NCBI GenBank assembly: GCA_965220935.1
Contig: OZ244857.1
Coordinates: 124,001-188,000, forward strand
Length of the DNA stretch: 64,000 bases
Reading direction: 5' to 3'
Source: Bin80 sp965220935
GTDB taxonomy: Bacteria; Bacteroidota; Rhodothermia; Rhodothermales; Bin80
Each line of letters opens with the position of its first letter. Within the stretch, counting starts at the first letter, position 1. This document shows positions 1 to 8,955 of this stretch, piece by piece. Below the pieces are notes generated by a model, which worked only from the letters and a program-made list of their open reading frames with translations, was not told the DNA's origin and did no database searches. The position numbers and the translations under genes are program-made.

Positions 1-1225
1 GAACATTCCCGCCCTTCACTAACAGAGCACGATGTTGGAATTTCATCAACTTATCTACGTCAGGAAAATGATCCTGGCTAAAACCCAACAGCATCATCTG
101 AGGCCCTATGTGCTTTTTGAATGCAGTACTCATCTGAACTACAGAGCCAGCCTCCCATTTTCTAAGTGATGAGTAGATAGATCCATGGAGTTCTGGAAAG
201 CGATCCCCAATGACAGAGCGAGCATAATGTTTGCTCATGGCTCTGCGTATTTTGTAATGTTCAGCGCCATCTGTGCCTGGCAGACATGTTGCAGCACCGT
301 AGAATTCTTCAAGATTCCTGATATATTCTTTGGTCCGTAGGTAGTATCTCGAGTTTTTATGGAGCCACTGATTGGCATCTGCGCCCATCATAGCATAAGA
401 TGGCTTTCCCTTTAACTTGAAGGGGAGTTTCACAATTGATCCGTACTTCGTTTTAAGATCATGGGCTCCCTTAGGAATGATCCCATAACGAAACCCCTGG
501 CTTTTAATAAAGTCCTTGATTCGGGCCTGAGGAATGGGCTTTGTATTGATGGTCGTTTTCCCTAGTTGGATTGCGGTTTCCAGAGCAGCAGTAGCCACCG
601 TACGCCCGATAAGATCAAGTTTGGAAATGAGCTCAATCCTGTCAATCACATGTTCATAATCCTCCAGATCAAATAACAAAGGGAAACCATTACATGCATG
701 CATCAAAGCAACTAAAATTGCATCTCGGGGGTCTGGAATCTCATCCCGGAATATGACATTACGAATTCGGGTGTTTACTTCAAGGCAATTGATGAGGTCA
801 CCCTCAGATGAATAGTTTCCAGATCTTGAAATTGAGCGGTTAAGTCCAAAAAACCCACCAGCCTCTTCAATGAGAATATTCCGATGTTCTAAGGATTCAA
901 ATGATTTTGAGATGATTTCATCACTTCGGCGAGCATTTCGCTCAATCCAATACTGAGCATTGCGGGTCTCTTTTGATTCTTTGATATCAGCAAGAATGGA
1001 GTCAAGGAGTTCATTATTTGTTGGTGCAGGATCAGCAAGAAAAAGAGAGTCAAGATCAGTATCAATACGCCCCAAGAGAGTCAGCTCTGCAATCACTGCA
1101 CCTGCCATCACACAGTGTAACTCCCAACCTGGAACGATGTCCAAGTAACCAGTCTTCTCACTCAGTAGAAGCAGGACTAATTCTTCGGCAATGCTGATAT
1201 TAGATGAGTCTATATTGGTACTCAT
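1..1225 (-). CDS. GPP34 domain-cytochrome P450 fusion protein, 3' end beyond window
   Basis: An open frame runs from an ATG at 1225 to the left edge: 408 codons without a stop, and no stop is reached inside the window. Residues about 12-215 look like the bacterial GPP34/GPP3 fold: EELVLLLLSEKTG, then AGAVIAELTLLGRID, a tryptophan in QYWIER, and DPRDAILVALMHA. From about 235 on it resembles the N-terminal half of a cytochrome P450: a KYGSIVKL strand, a GADANQWL segment, and the helix C-like signature DGAEHYKIRRAMSKHYA at about 330. The heme-binding cysteine loop would lie to the left of the window. GPP34 proteins bind phosphoinositide lipids in eukaryotes and P450s are heme monooxygenases; a membrane-targeted oxidase is inference. 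The nearest neighbour is the divergently transcribed efflux pair. The P450 assignment rests on the N-terminal half only. Confidence 0.8.
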   Translation of the reverse strand, partial: MSTNIDSSNISIAEELVLLLLSEKTGYLDIVPGWELHCVMAGAVIAELTLLGRIDTDLDSLFLADPAPTNNELLDSILADIKESKETRNAQYWIERNARRSDEIISKSFESLEHRNILIEEAGGFFGLNRSISRSGNYSSEGDLINCLEVNTRIRNVIFRDEIPDPRDAILVALMHACNGFPLLFDLEDYEHVIDRIELISKLDLIGRTVATAALETAIQLGKTTINTKPIPQARIKDFIKSQGFRYGIIPKGAHDLKTKYGSIVKLPFKLKGKPSYAMMGADANQWLHKNSRYYLRTKEYIRNLEEFYGAATCLPGTDGAEHYKIRRAMSKHYARSVIGDRFPELHGSIYSSLRKWEAGSVVQMSTAFKKHIGPQMMLLGFSQDHFPDVDKLMKFQHRALLVKGGNV

Positions 1226-1682
1226 TTTTTATCTAAGTTTCAGTATTTAGTTTGATCGGTCATGAAAGACACGATTCAGATAAATTAATGTTTAGAGCAT
1301 AAATTATTTGAATAACCTGATAGTACAAAATGAGGCATCATATGTTCCACTAAATAAACGAGGCAACCTACTGAATTTTGCGCGGAGCCAAACTTAATAT
1401 AAGGAGTATTGACGTTATTGATCATCTATGACTATTAGTTTCCTGATGGTTAGTTTGTATCTTTTACGTCAAAGGGGTAATTATTTTCTTTGACTTTGAT
1501 GCCTAATGCCCCTAAAACGGAATTAATAAACATGAGACGATACACACCGTTGATCAAGATAAATTATCAGATTGAAGCCACTAGTCAAATAACTCATGAA
1601 CATAGAAATGAGTTATCTATATTAGAGGGCATCATTGAGACTTGCCTGAAAGAATATAGGATTTCACAATTGTAAAGATTAA
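1226..1682. other. Intergenic region between divergent genes
   Basis: About 460 AT-rich bases separate the divergently transcribed GPP34-P450 gene and the efflux adaptor, so promoters for both should lie here. I see no convincing promoter, RNA gene or hairpin. A 61-codon frame with a TTG start (1490-1675) ends seven bases before the adaptor start; its sequence resembles no family I know and I do not call it a gene. Confidence 0.5.
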
Positions 1683-2870
1683 ATGAGTCGCAAAATAAGT
1701 TATTTAATTGCAGGGATTATCTTAATCTTATCAATCACTGTAGCCATCATTCTCGTTGCTCAACGACCTGAAACTGCATTGCAGGAGGCACCCTCCCGGG
1801 CACCGTTTGTGAGTACAGTTCCCGTGGTCAGTGGGTCAGGTGTCATTCCTATATATGGAGCAGGGACGGTTCGTCCTAAAGCTGAAGTGTCTGTGACAGC
1901 TCAGGTTTCTGGTCAGGTTGTCTGGGTAAACCCTGCATTTCAGAGTGGGGGACGAGTGCTTTCGGGCGTAGAATTATTCAGAATTGACGATGCAGATTAT
2001 CTTAGTCAAGTCAATCGAGCGCAGGCAAATGTTGCGGCACAGGAAGTTGAGTTGATGCGAGTGACTGCGGAAGCCAAGATTGCGGGGATTCAATTTGAGC
2101 AGTGGAATCGTCAAGATAGCACAGAGTCGCAGAGTGCTCTCGCTTTATGGGAACCACAAATTAAGGCTGCTCAAGCCGCATTAAACCGAGACATGGCGGA
2201 GTTGAATGAAGCCGAGTTACGTCTTTCTCGCACCATCATTGAGAGCCCTTTTTCGGCGGCTGTTTTGGATGAGTCTATTGCTGTGGGCCAGTTCGTCTCC
2301 GCTGGGCAGAGTGTTGGGCGTATCTATGCCGTCAATGTCGTTGAAGTGGTTGTATCTCTTCCAGATGAACGCGCGACTCTTATCCCTAATCTCTGGAACT
2401 TAAGGCCAGGCATTAATAACAGGAGCGTCTCTGCAAATGTGATGGCGACTTATGCAGGAGGTCGTTATGTCTGGCGTGGCTATGTGGATCGGGCCGAAGC
2501 GGCTCTTGAGCAGCAGACACGAACCATTGAGGTGGTAATTGCAGTCCCTAATCCATTCAGATTTGGTTTGGAGATTAATGAATCGAGCCAGTCAACCAAT
2601 GCTCCACCTCTACTGATTGGGAAGTTTGTAGATGTGGAAATTGATGGATCATTTCCAGGGGAGTTCTTCAAAATCCGTCGCTCGGCTCTCAGGGCAGACA
2701 ACGAAGTATGGGTGGTTCAAGATGAAACATTGCACCGGATTGCTGTTCAGATTCTGCAACGATCAGAAGATGAGGTTTATGTGACAGGTGCGCTTGAAGA
2801 GGGACAGCAGATTGTAGTGAGTGGCTTAAGGACCGCCATTGATGGCATGTCGGTGCGGACTGGGTCATAG
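1683..2870 (+). CDS. RND efflux periplasmic adaptor (membrane fusion protein)
   Basis: Periplasmic adaptor subunit of a tripartite RND efflux pump, linking the inner-membrane permease to an outer-membrane channel. The 395-residue protein starts with an N-terminal hydrophobic anchor (about residues 5-27). A barrel-sandwich/lipoyl half follows (SVTAQVSGQVVWVN, about 65-80), then an alpha-helical hairpin rich in Ala, Glu and Gln (about 105-185), the second lipoyl half (IIESPFSAAVLDESIAVGQFV), and beta-barrel and membrane-proximal domains (VVSGLRTAIDGM near the end). Length and domain order are normal for the HlyD/AcrA family. The permease gene follows 112 bases downstream on the same strand. No TolC-like gene is visible nearby, so the outer-membrane partner is probably encoded elsewhere. 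The substrate cannot be read from the sequence. Confidence 0.93.
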   Translation: MSRKISYLIAGIILILSITVAIILVAQRPETALQEAPSRAPFVSTVPVVSGSGVIPIYGAGTVRPKAEVSVTAQVSGQVVWVNPAFQSGGRVLSGVELFRIDDADYLSQVNRAQANVAAQEVELMRVTAEAKIAGIQFEQWNRQDSTESQSALALWEPQIKAAQAALNRDMAELNEAELRLSRTIIESPFSAAVLDESIAVGQFVSAGQSVGRIYAVNVVEVVVSLPDERATLIPNLWNLRPGINNRSVSANVMATYAGGRYVWRGYVDRAEAALEQQTRTIEVVIAVPNPFRFGLEINESSQSTNAPPLLIGKFVDVEIDGSFPGEFFKIRRSALRADNEVWVVQDETLHRIAVQILQRSEDEVYVTGALEEGQQIVVSGLRTAIDGMSVRTGS

Positions 2871-2982
2871 ATCTCATGCAATCAGGTGATCTGTTTACCA
2901 CCATGATTATGGCTTTACAACCTCAGTTATGGGATAATTTTCAGCGAAATGATATCCTCTTATACCATCTTAGCCTTCAAGG

Positions 2983-5900
2983 ATGAGTCAGTATTTGCTA
3001 TATGGTGGTGAATCGCGCGGCCCGATCGCCTACATGGTTAGTAATCGGATTGCTCCTAATTTGTTGATGTTTGGGATCATTATTCTCGGCATCATTTCGC
3101 TGGGTGGTCTGAAACGGGAGGCATGGCCGAAAATCTCATTTAATATGATTGAGGTGTTTGTTGCCTATCCTGGCGCATCTCCTGAAGAAGTTGAAAAATC
3201 AGTCATCTTAAAGATTGAGGAACAGATTGAAACCTTGGACGACGTGAAATCAATCCGATCACAGGCAGCCCCAGGAGCAGCATCTGTTCGAGTCCAATTG
3301 AAAGATAGAACGGACATTAACGAAGCAATGGATGAGATCCGAGCGGGAGTAGAGCGGATCTCTTCGTTTCCTGCGGGGGCAGAGCGCCCCCTGTTTCGAG
3401 AAATGGATAACCGTAATAGTGTGATACGACTGGTTCTCTACGGGGATATCACCGAGCGGTCATTGAAAGAACTCGCCGGTCAAGTGAAACGGGAATTGAA
3501 GACATTATCAGGAATCTCTCTTGTTGAAGTTAACGGGACCAGAGACTATGAAATTTCTATTGAAGTCCCCCTGGCAACGTTACGTGCATTTGGCCTGACG
3601 CTTGGAGATATTGCCAATGTGATCCGCCAGAGTTCGCTTAATCTTTCTGCGGGGAGTATTGACACTAAAGATTCTGAGGTACGCGTGCGTACAGTTGGAC
3701 AGAACTATAATCAGTTTGATTTTGAAGAACTTGTTGTGGTTGCTCAAGGCGATGGCACGATTGTCCGCCTAAGTGACATTGCAACGATCCATGATGGGTT
3801 TGAGGACTCAAATATCATTGTCCGCCATCAGGGAATGCCTGCGGCGTTTGTGGAAGTCTACCGGGGAGATGGTGAAGATGTAAAAGATATTTCCGATGTC
3901 ATCGGCGCTTATTTAGAGGAGACCCTCATTCCCTCATTGCCTAACGGCGTTGAAATTAGTATTTGGAATGATGATTCTCCTGCTTATTCTGAGCGCGCAG
4001 AGCTATTGATCCGTAATGGCTTTCTTGGATTTATCTTAGTCTTCATTGCACTCGCCTTGTTTCTTGAGATTCGACTTGCAATTTGGGTGATCTTTGGCCT
4101 GATCACATCGGGGATGGGTGCCTTAGTTGTGATGCTGTGGTATGATCTGGCACTTAACACCAATTCATTATTTGCGTTTTTACTGGCGATAGGCATTATA
4201 GTGGACGATGCAATTGTGGTTGCTGAACAAATTTATACACGCCGGATGTCTGGACTTCCTGGCCCTGTTGCTGCAATACGTGGAGCCAGACGAATCAAAG
4301 CTGCACTGACGTTTGCGGTTTTGACCTCTGTGGCGGCATTCACACCGCTATTTTTTATTCCAGGTGGGATTGGTGAGGTGTGGTTTGCATTGCCCACGAT
4401 TATCATTGCGATGCTGATCATTTCCCTTGTTGAAGCACTTTTTATTCTTCCAAGCCATTTAGCTCACCTTCCAGGCCCAGAGTGGAAACCATCTAATATT
4501 GCTGATCGGTTTCTTTTTCGTACCAGAACGATGGTAGATCAATGGATGACCCGATTTGTGAAGGGACCTCTTGATCGGTCCCTGCGCTTTGCAACTGATT
4601 ATCCAGCGATCATTATGTGTGGAACTGTGGGGTTATTTATTTTCTGTTTATCACTGGTTCCTGCGGGCGTGATTCCAACAACGCTTGCAGAGGTCATAGA
4701 AGGTGATTTTGTGACAGTGACCCTTGAGATGCCAGAAGAAACGCTTGCTGAAAGGACTTTTGAGGTAGCGCAGGAGTTGGAAGCAGCCGGGCTGCGGGTG
4801 ATTGAGCGTCTAGATCAGCAAAGACCTGAAGGCGCCCCTTCATTACTAAGGGGTGTGATCCTAGTGGTTGGTCAAGGACCAAGACTTGAGGGGGGAGGTC
4901 TCAATCCAGCCCCTACGATGAATCCACCAGCAAATATTGCCAGTATTGAGTTTAAACTCTTAAATGCTCAGGAGCGCGATATATCTACCACTACGGTCGT
5001 TCAGCTATGGAGAGAAGAGGTGGGGTTCCTTCCTTACGTACGAGGACTCACATTCAGCGGGAATGTCATCAATCTGGGCAACCCAGTTGAGGTTGTCTTG
5101 TCCCATTCGGATCCTGAACGCCTCACCGCGGCGGTTGATTCGGTGGTTAATGATCTATACACCGTCACGGGCGTCTTTGACATACGTTCTGACCATGCAC
5201 CGGGTGTCAGGGAGGTTCAGCTGGAACTGCAACCTGCTGCTCGGACACTTGGGGTGACGCTTGAAGACCTTGCACAACAGGTCAGATCTGCCTTTTTCGG
5301 GGTTGAAGCCGTCAGGCTTCAGCGGGAGGAGGATGAAGTACGTGTTTATACTCGACTTCCAGCTAACGAGAGAGAATCAATTACCGATATTGAAGGATAC
5401 CTGATCCAGAACCAGCCGAATTCAAAAATACCCATTAATCAGGTGGCTTCCATCAGGATGGGGACCTCTCAGCCTGTCATTCGCCGCAAAGATGGCCTTA
5501 GAATTGCAACGGTGACCGCGGATGTAAATACAGATGTAATTTCTGGGGGGCAGGCAAATGAAATTCTTGAAAATACATTTCTTGATAAATTGACTAGATC
5601 CGATCCTGAATTAACCTATTCCTTTGGGGGCGAACAGCAAGAGCAACTTGAGTCTGTAGGGGCTCTATATCGTGGATTCATTTTTGCAATGTTAGCTATT
5701 TTCGCACTCTTAGCCATTGGGTTACGCTCATTTCGGAAGCCATTTTTGCTCTTAGCAATCGTCCCGTTTGGGCTGATAGGTGTTTTGCTTGGTCATGTAA
5801 TATTAGGAATTCCGATCAGTGTTGCATCTGCTTCGGTGTTAGGTTTTTTTGGACTCAGTGGTGTGGTGATCAATGATGCCTTGGTCATGATGGATTCAAT

Positions 5901-6180
5901 TGATCGACGTATTCAAAATGGGCACCCTCCACGAGAGGCGATCATTGATGGTGCGAAGAGCCGCTTTCGTCCGATCATGTTGACGTCCGTAACGACTTTT
6001 TTAGCCTTTACCCCGCTGATTCTTGAACCTGCAATTCAAGCGCAGTATTTAACTCCGTTTGCTGCATCGCTCGGAATTGGAATTATGATAACGACCGCAA
6101 TTCTCATCGTTCTCTTGCCCGCGATGATGGCTGCATTCCTTAGAATCAACTCTAAGCATAGGGCATCAGACTCTATCTAA
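2983..6180 (+). CDS. RND efflux permease (HAE1/AcrB-like)
   Basis: Proton-driven inner-membrane permease of the RND superfamily; 1,065 residues, normal for the family. Residues about 15-35 form TM1, followed by the porter-domain opening FVAYPGASPEEVEKSV. The TM4 proton-relay pair is present as GIIVDDAIVVAE, with Asp408 and Asp409 matching AcrB Asp407/408. The second half repeats the layout, with a TM8-12 block from about residue 895. At the TM10 position where AcrB has a relay lysine, this protein reads GVVINDALVMMD, with Asn964/Asp965; such ND variants occur in other RND branches. It lies downstream of its adaptor and is presumably co-transcribed. The next gene converges on it after 179 bases. 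Confidence 0.94.
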   Translation: MSQYLLYGGESRGPIAYMVSNRIAPNLLMFGIIILGIISLGGLKREAWPKISFNMIEVFVAYPGASPEEVEKSVILKIEEQIETLDDVKSIRSQAAPGAASVRVQLKDRTDINEAMDEIRAGVERISSFPAGAERPLFREMDNRNSVIRLVLYGDITERSLKELAGQVKRELKTLSGISLVEVNGTRDYEISIEVPLATLRAFGLTLGDIANVIRQSSLNLSAGSIDTKDSEVRVRTVGQNYNQFDFEELVVVAQGDGTIVRLSDIATIHDGFEDSNIIVRHQGMPAAFVEVYRGDGEDVKDISDVIGAYLEETLIPSLPNGVEISIWNDDSPAYSERAELLIRNGFLGFILVFIALALFLEIRLAIWVIFGLITSGMGALVVMLWYDLALNTNSLFAFLLAIGIIVDDAIVVAEQIYTRRMSGLPGPVAAIRGARRIKAALTFAVLTSVAAFTPLFFIPGGIGEVWFALPTIIIAMLIISLVEALFILPSHLAHLPGPEWKPSNIADRFLFRTRTMVDQWMTRFVKGPLDRSLRFATDYPAIIMCGTVGLFIFCLSLVPAGVIPTTLAEVIEGDFVTVTLEMPEETLAERTFEVAQELEAAGLRVIERLDQQRPEGAPSLLRGVILVVGQGPRLEGGGLNPAPTMNPPANIASIEFKLLNAQERDISTTTVVQLWREEVGFLPYVRGLTFSGNVINLGNPVEVVLSHSDPERLTAAVDSVVNDLYTVTGVFDIRSDHAPGVREVQLELQPAARTLGVTLEDLAQQVRSAFFGVEAVRLQREEDEVRVYTRLPANERESITDIEGYLIQNQPNSKIPINQVASIRMGTSQPVIRRKDGLRIATVTADVNTDVISGGQANEILENTFLDKLTRSDPELTYSFGGEQQEQLESVGALYRGFIFAMLAIFALLAIGLRSFRKPFLLLAIVPFGLIGVLLGHVILGIPISVASASVLGFFGLSGVVINDALVMMDSIDRRIQNGHPPREAIIDGAKSRFRPIMLTSVTTFLAFTPLILEPAIQAQYLTPFAASLGIGIMITTAILIVLLPAMMAAFLRINSKHRASDSI

Positions 6181-6359
6181 TTCTCTGCGAAATATCAGCG
6201 ATTCACTTTTGTTCACAAGAATATTCCATAACACTTGATTGTGACACTACTACTACGATCTTGTTATAGTGCTCTGTTGAGGTGTAATTGTTACAGTACC
6301 CCATATTCAGCATGAGGTATGATCTTATGCGTGATTGATGAATATATAATGGGCAATGA

Positions 6360-7943
6360 TTAGAGCTCAGAACCAGTGGGGCCTGAAGCGTAGATGGGAA
6401 TACGCTCAATACCCTGAAATGTGACTCTATGTGCAGGGGGGGGCTTACGAATTTCAGCTTCGTACAACACGGTCTTGGTGGCATAGTCAACTTCAATCAT
6501 TTTACCATTGAGGCCAAACCGTTGATTCGCACCTGGCATGAACATGACGGACTGTTCGGATATGTGGTAATCAACGTCGGATACAATTTCGGAATAGGTT
6601 TCAATATTTCTATCACGACCATATTCCCAAATTTGCTGGATTGTCATGGCCTCTTCATCAATTTGATATTCAACGGCACGGCTGAAGGTGGCATGAAACT
6701 CCATATAATTGCGTCGATATCCGTTATCAAATAAAAATAGAGTTTCAGGTGAGATCCATTGTGGTGCATGCTGATACCATGGCCATGAGAAATCAGGATG
6801 ATCAACAAATCCTTCTAGAACCTGAGGATCAGTAATGGGGCTTCCGTTCGCATCTAAGGGTTGTAGTAATTTGCTGGACAGATCTATACCATCTCCCGAC
6901 TTCCCCCAATCTCGATGTGGTGCCAGAATCCAAATGACCTCATTGTTTCTGGTCAGTTTAATCGTACCCTGAATACGACTGGAAACGATGATTGCATCAT
7001 TGTTCTCGTCATAAGAGAGTCCATTTGCATGAAGCCAGTTCTTTGAATTACTGACGGGTGATAGGAGCCGGTTTGAATCAAGTGATTTCTGAAGATCCCA
7101 TATCTGAACCACATTTCTGTTGATGCGATGAATTTCTAGTATATGATCCTGAATGGTTGAATGATCTTTCTTGGTCACTGTCGCTAGTAGGTTTCCATTT
7201 GGAAGTTCCTGTAGATCATGATGAAAATCATAGCCAGGAAAAAGCCACTCCTGGAGAATATGGCCCAGCATATCCATCTCCACAATACGCGCGCTCGCGG
7301 CATCTGCCATATAAAGATTACCGTTTCGGAGCCGCCCTAACCCAGAGGAATACGATAAGTTCTTTAAGACGGGATGTGTCTCCATGTTGGCATACCATCG
7401 AATATGGCCGTGTTGATCAAATATAAAAGGAATGTCTGGGAATTCATAGTTGGTGTGTCCGAAGTACGAGACCAGATTCATCCCATCTTTTTTGCGATCG
7501 GTATTAATCTTAACGGTAATTTCTGGAAGTTCTGGCAATAACTCTTCTGTCTCAAGGGAGCGAGTTATTTCTCCAAGTAATTGATTTCTGGGGGTATAAA
7601 ATCGGATTCGTATGGTATTGTTGTGGTCTGGAAAGAGTCCAAGGATGGGAAGCGAAAAGGATGTAGCTGATTCGTCAAATCGATGAATCAGTGATGCATC
7701 CGAGCGATCTGGATGTACGATTTCGATCTCTATTTCCACCGCCGAAGCGGTCTCCAGATGAAGCTGCGCGGCCAGTGGAACGTAGCCCGTGGGGTTTAAA
7801 ACCAGAGAATCGCTCAAGATCAAATCCTCAAAAACGATGACCTCAGAATTGTCGTCAACCTGCATGTTGTCACAGCCGAGTAGGAGGCCGTAGAGAGAAA
7901 GGATGCAGTATAGTTTAAACTTACGTCCAATGAACCTTTTCAT
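6360..7943 (-). CDS. Aryl-sulfate sulfotransferase (AssT-like) lipoprotein
   Basis: PAPS-independent arylsulfotransferase, which moves sulfate from one phenolic sulfate ester to another phenol. The six-bladed-propeller family signatures are present: DFHHDLQELPNGN (His-His about 241-242), NWLHANGLSYDENND with His about 305, IVSSRIQG with Arg about 323, and YQHAPQWI with His about 392. The His-to-Arg spacing of 18 matches E. coli AssT His356/Arg374. I chose the ATG at 7943 because it gives a lipoprotein signal, MKRFIGRKFK...LLLGC, with the lipobox cysteine at about 24; an ATG 42 bases upstream would add an unlikely leader. E. coli AssT is periplasmic and paired with dedicated DsbA/DsbB-like proteins; none is seen here. 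A run of eight C on the coding strand (6436-6443, RKPPPAH) lies near the 3' end. Confidence 0.9.
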   Translation of the reverse strand: MKRFIGRKFKLYCILSLYGLLLGCDNMQVDDNSEVIVFEDLILSDSLVLNPTGYVPLAAQLHLETASAVEIEIEIVHPDRSDASLIHRFDESATSFSLPILGLFPDHNNTIRIRFYTPRNQLLGEITRSLETEELLPELPEITVKINTDRKKDGMNLVSYFGHTNYEFPDIPFIFDQHGHIRWYANMETHPVLKNLSYSSGLGRLRNGNLYMADAASARIVEMDMLGHILQEWLFPGYDFHHDLQELPNGNLLATVTKKDHSTIQDHILEIHRINRNVVQIWDLQKSLDSNRLLSPVSNSKNWLHANGLSYDENNDAIIVSSRIQGTIKLTRNNEVIWILAPHRDWGKSGDGIDLSSKLLQPLDANGSPITDPQVLEGFVDHPDFSWPWYQHAPQWISPETLFLFDNGYRRNYMEFHATFSRAVEYQIDEEAMTIQQIWEYGRDRNIETYSEIVSDVDYHISEQSVMFMPGANQRFGLNGKMIEVDYATKTVLYEAEIRKPPPAHRVTFQGIERIPIYASGPTGSEL

Positions 7944-8914
7944 CTGTGATGAAATTGATCGTTGACTATGGGAGTTTGAAATCATAGGTAGTTGACTGAG
8001 GACGCTACAAAAATGATACCTTGGATAAATTGCATTTCATGGTTCAGGCGTGCCATTCATAAAAGGACCATGTCTATTCACCTTTGAAATCGCTCCAAAC
8101 ATTCGGATCATTGGCATGATGAACTTATGATGGAAAGAAAATAATTTTGTGTGATATTTCAGTCGTTTTGGGCTACTGCGTCATGACACATTGAATCGAA
8201 TGTGGCTAGTTTCAAGCACATCAGGTTTGCACTCTCGCGACTCATGGTCTGCAAAACTTCATCCGATGCCATTGATTCTTTGGAGTCAACAACCCTCAAA
8301 CCATCACAAACAGCCTCATATATTGACTTCCATGAAGATTGTTCAATCCATGTATGCTAACTATAGTGCTGTTCTCAGCACGGCCTGTTTATGTTATATG
8401 GCCTCCCGCGAATGTTTTGGCTACATGATCTTCAGTTTTGATGTCCAAAGGCGGTGGTTAACCAGCAGTAAATTTCACGCCATGAAAGGATCAATAGGGA
8501 AGCTTTAGAGAACCAATTGACGTGCACGATTTCAACGAATGGTCTAGTGCATTAAGATCAACGGAGGTTCATGTATGACGGAATCATTTATTTTATCACG
8601 GATAGATGTGGGTTTGATGCGTCCATCATGGAACAAAAACGCTCCTCAATCAATAGAAACCAAGTTTGTTATTGGTAGCGATGATTGCCATTTGATTTTG
8701 AAACACCCCTTTAACGCTTTGAATTCAAAATTTTTTGTATCTTTGCTATTTGACGCTCTTCAAAGGGGAGAGTGTTGAGGCTTTTGCAAAGTCTCTGAGT
8801 TTTCGTTGAACTAATGTCTTGAGTGTAATGAGACGCACTTTTTTTGATTTGATTGGCAGGTGTTGCAAAAGCATCTGGTTGCACGAATATCATAAACTGA
8901 AACATGAATAAAAT
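7944..8914. other. Long non-coding stretch before the giant FnIII gene
   Basis: Nearly 1 kb without a convincing gene. A 67-codon frame at 8575-8778 has a good Shine-Dalgarno (GGAGG about ten bases before its ATG), but its product resembles no family I recognise. A 105-codon frame at 8191-8508 has shadow-like composition. A GAGGCTTTTGCAAA motif at 8777-8790 recurs with one mismatch, inverted, at 52440-52453, suggesting a shared mobile-element remnant. The upstream regulatory region of the giant gene must lie at the right end of this stretch. Confidence 0.4.
8575..8778 (+). CDS. Possible small orphan protein (67 aa)
   Basis: An ATG preceded at a good distance by GGAGG opens 67 codons. The product (starting MTESFILSRIDVGLM) has no signal peptide, membrane segment or motif I recognise, and no neighbour suggests a role. 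The ribosome-binding site is the only positive evidence. It could equally be a decayed gene end or chance. Confidence 0.2.
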   Translation: MTESFILSRIDVGLMRPSWNKNAPQSIETKFVIGSDDCHLILKHPFNALNSKFFVSLLFDALQRGEC

Positions 8915-8929
8915 CCCCCCCCCCCCCCC
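8915..8929. repeat. Homopolymer of 15 C upstream of the giant FnIII gene
   Basis: Fifteen consecutive C residues, followed by ATTTTTTGATC. The tract is 26 bases upstream of the ATG at 8956 and 5 upstream of an alternative TTG at 8935. An ATG at 8904 reads into the tract: with 15 C it runs out of frame and stops at 8964-8966, but with 14 or 17 C it would read through into the giant gene. Tracts of this length are classical slipped-strand mispairing sites, so phase-variable expression is a reasonable inference. Confidence 0.75.
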
Positions 8930-8955
8930 ATTTTTTGATCAACCTTCAATTTCTC

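Noticed and set aside
1490..1675. 61-codon frame just before the efflux adaptor
   Set aside because: TTG start, no ribosome-binding site and no recognisable family.
8191..8508. 105-codon frame upstream of the FnIII gene
   Set aside because: Composition rich in Ser, Cys, His and Trp, without domain or signal; looks like chance.
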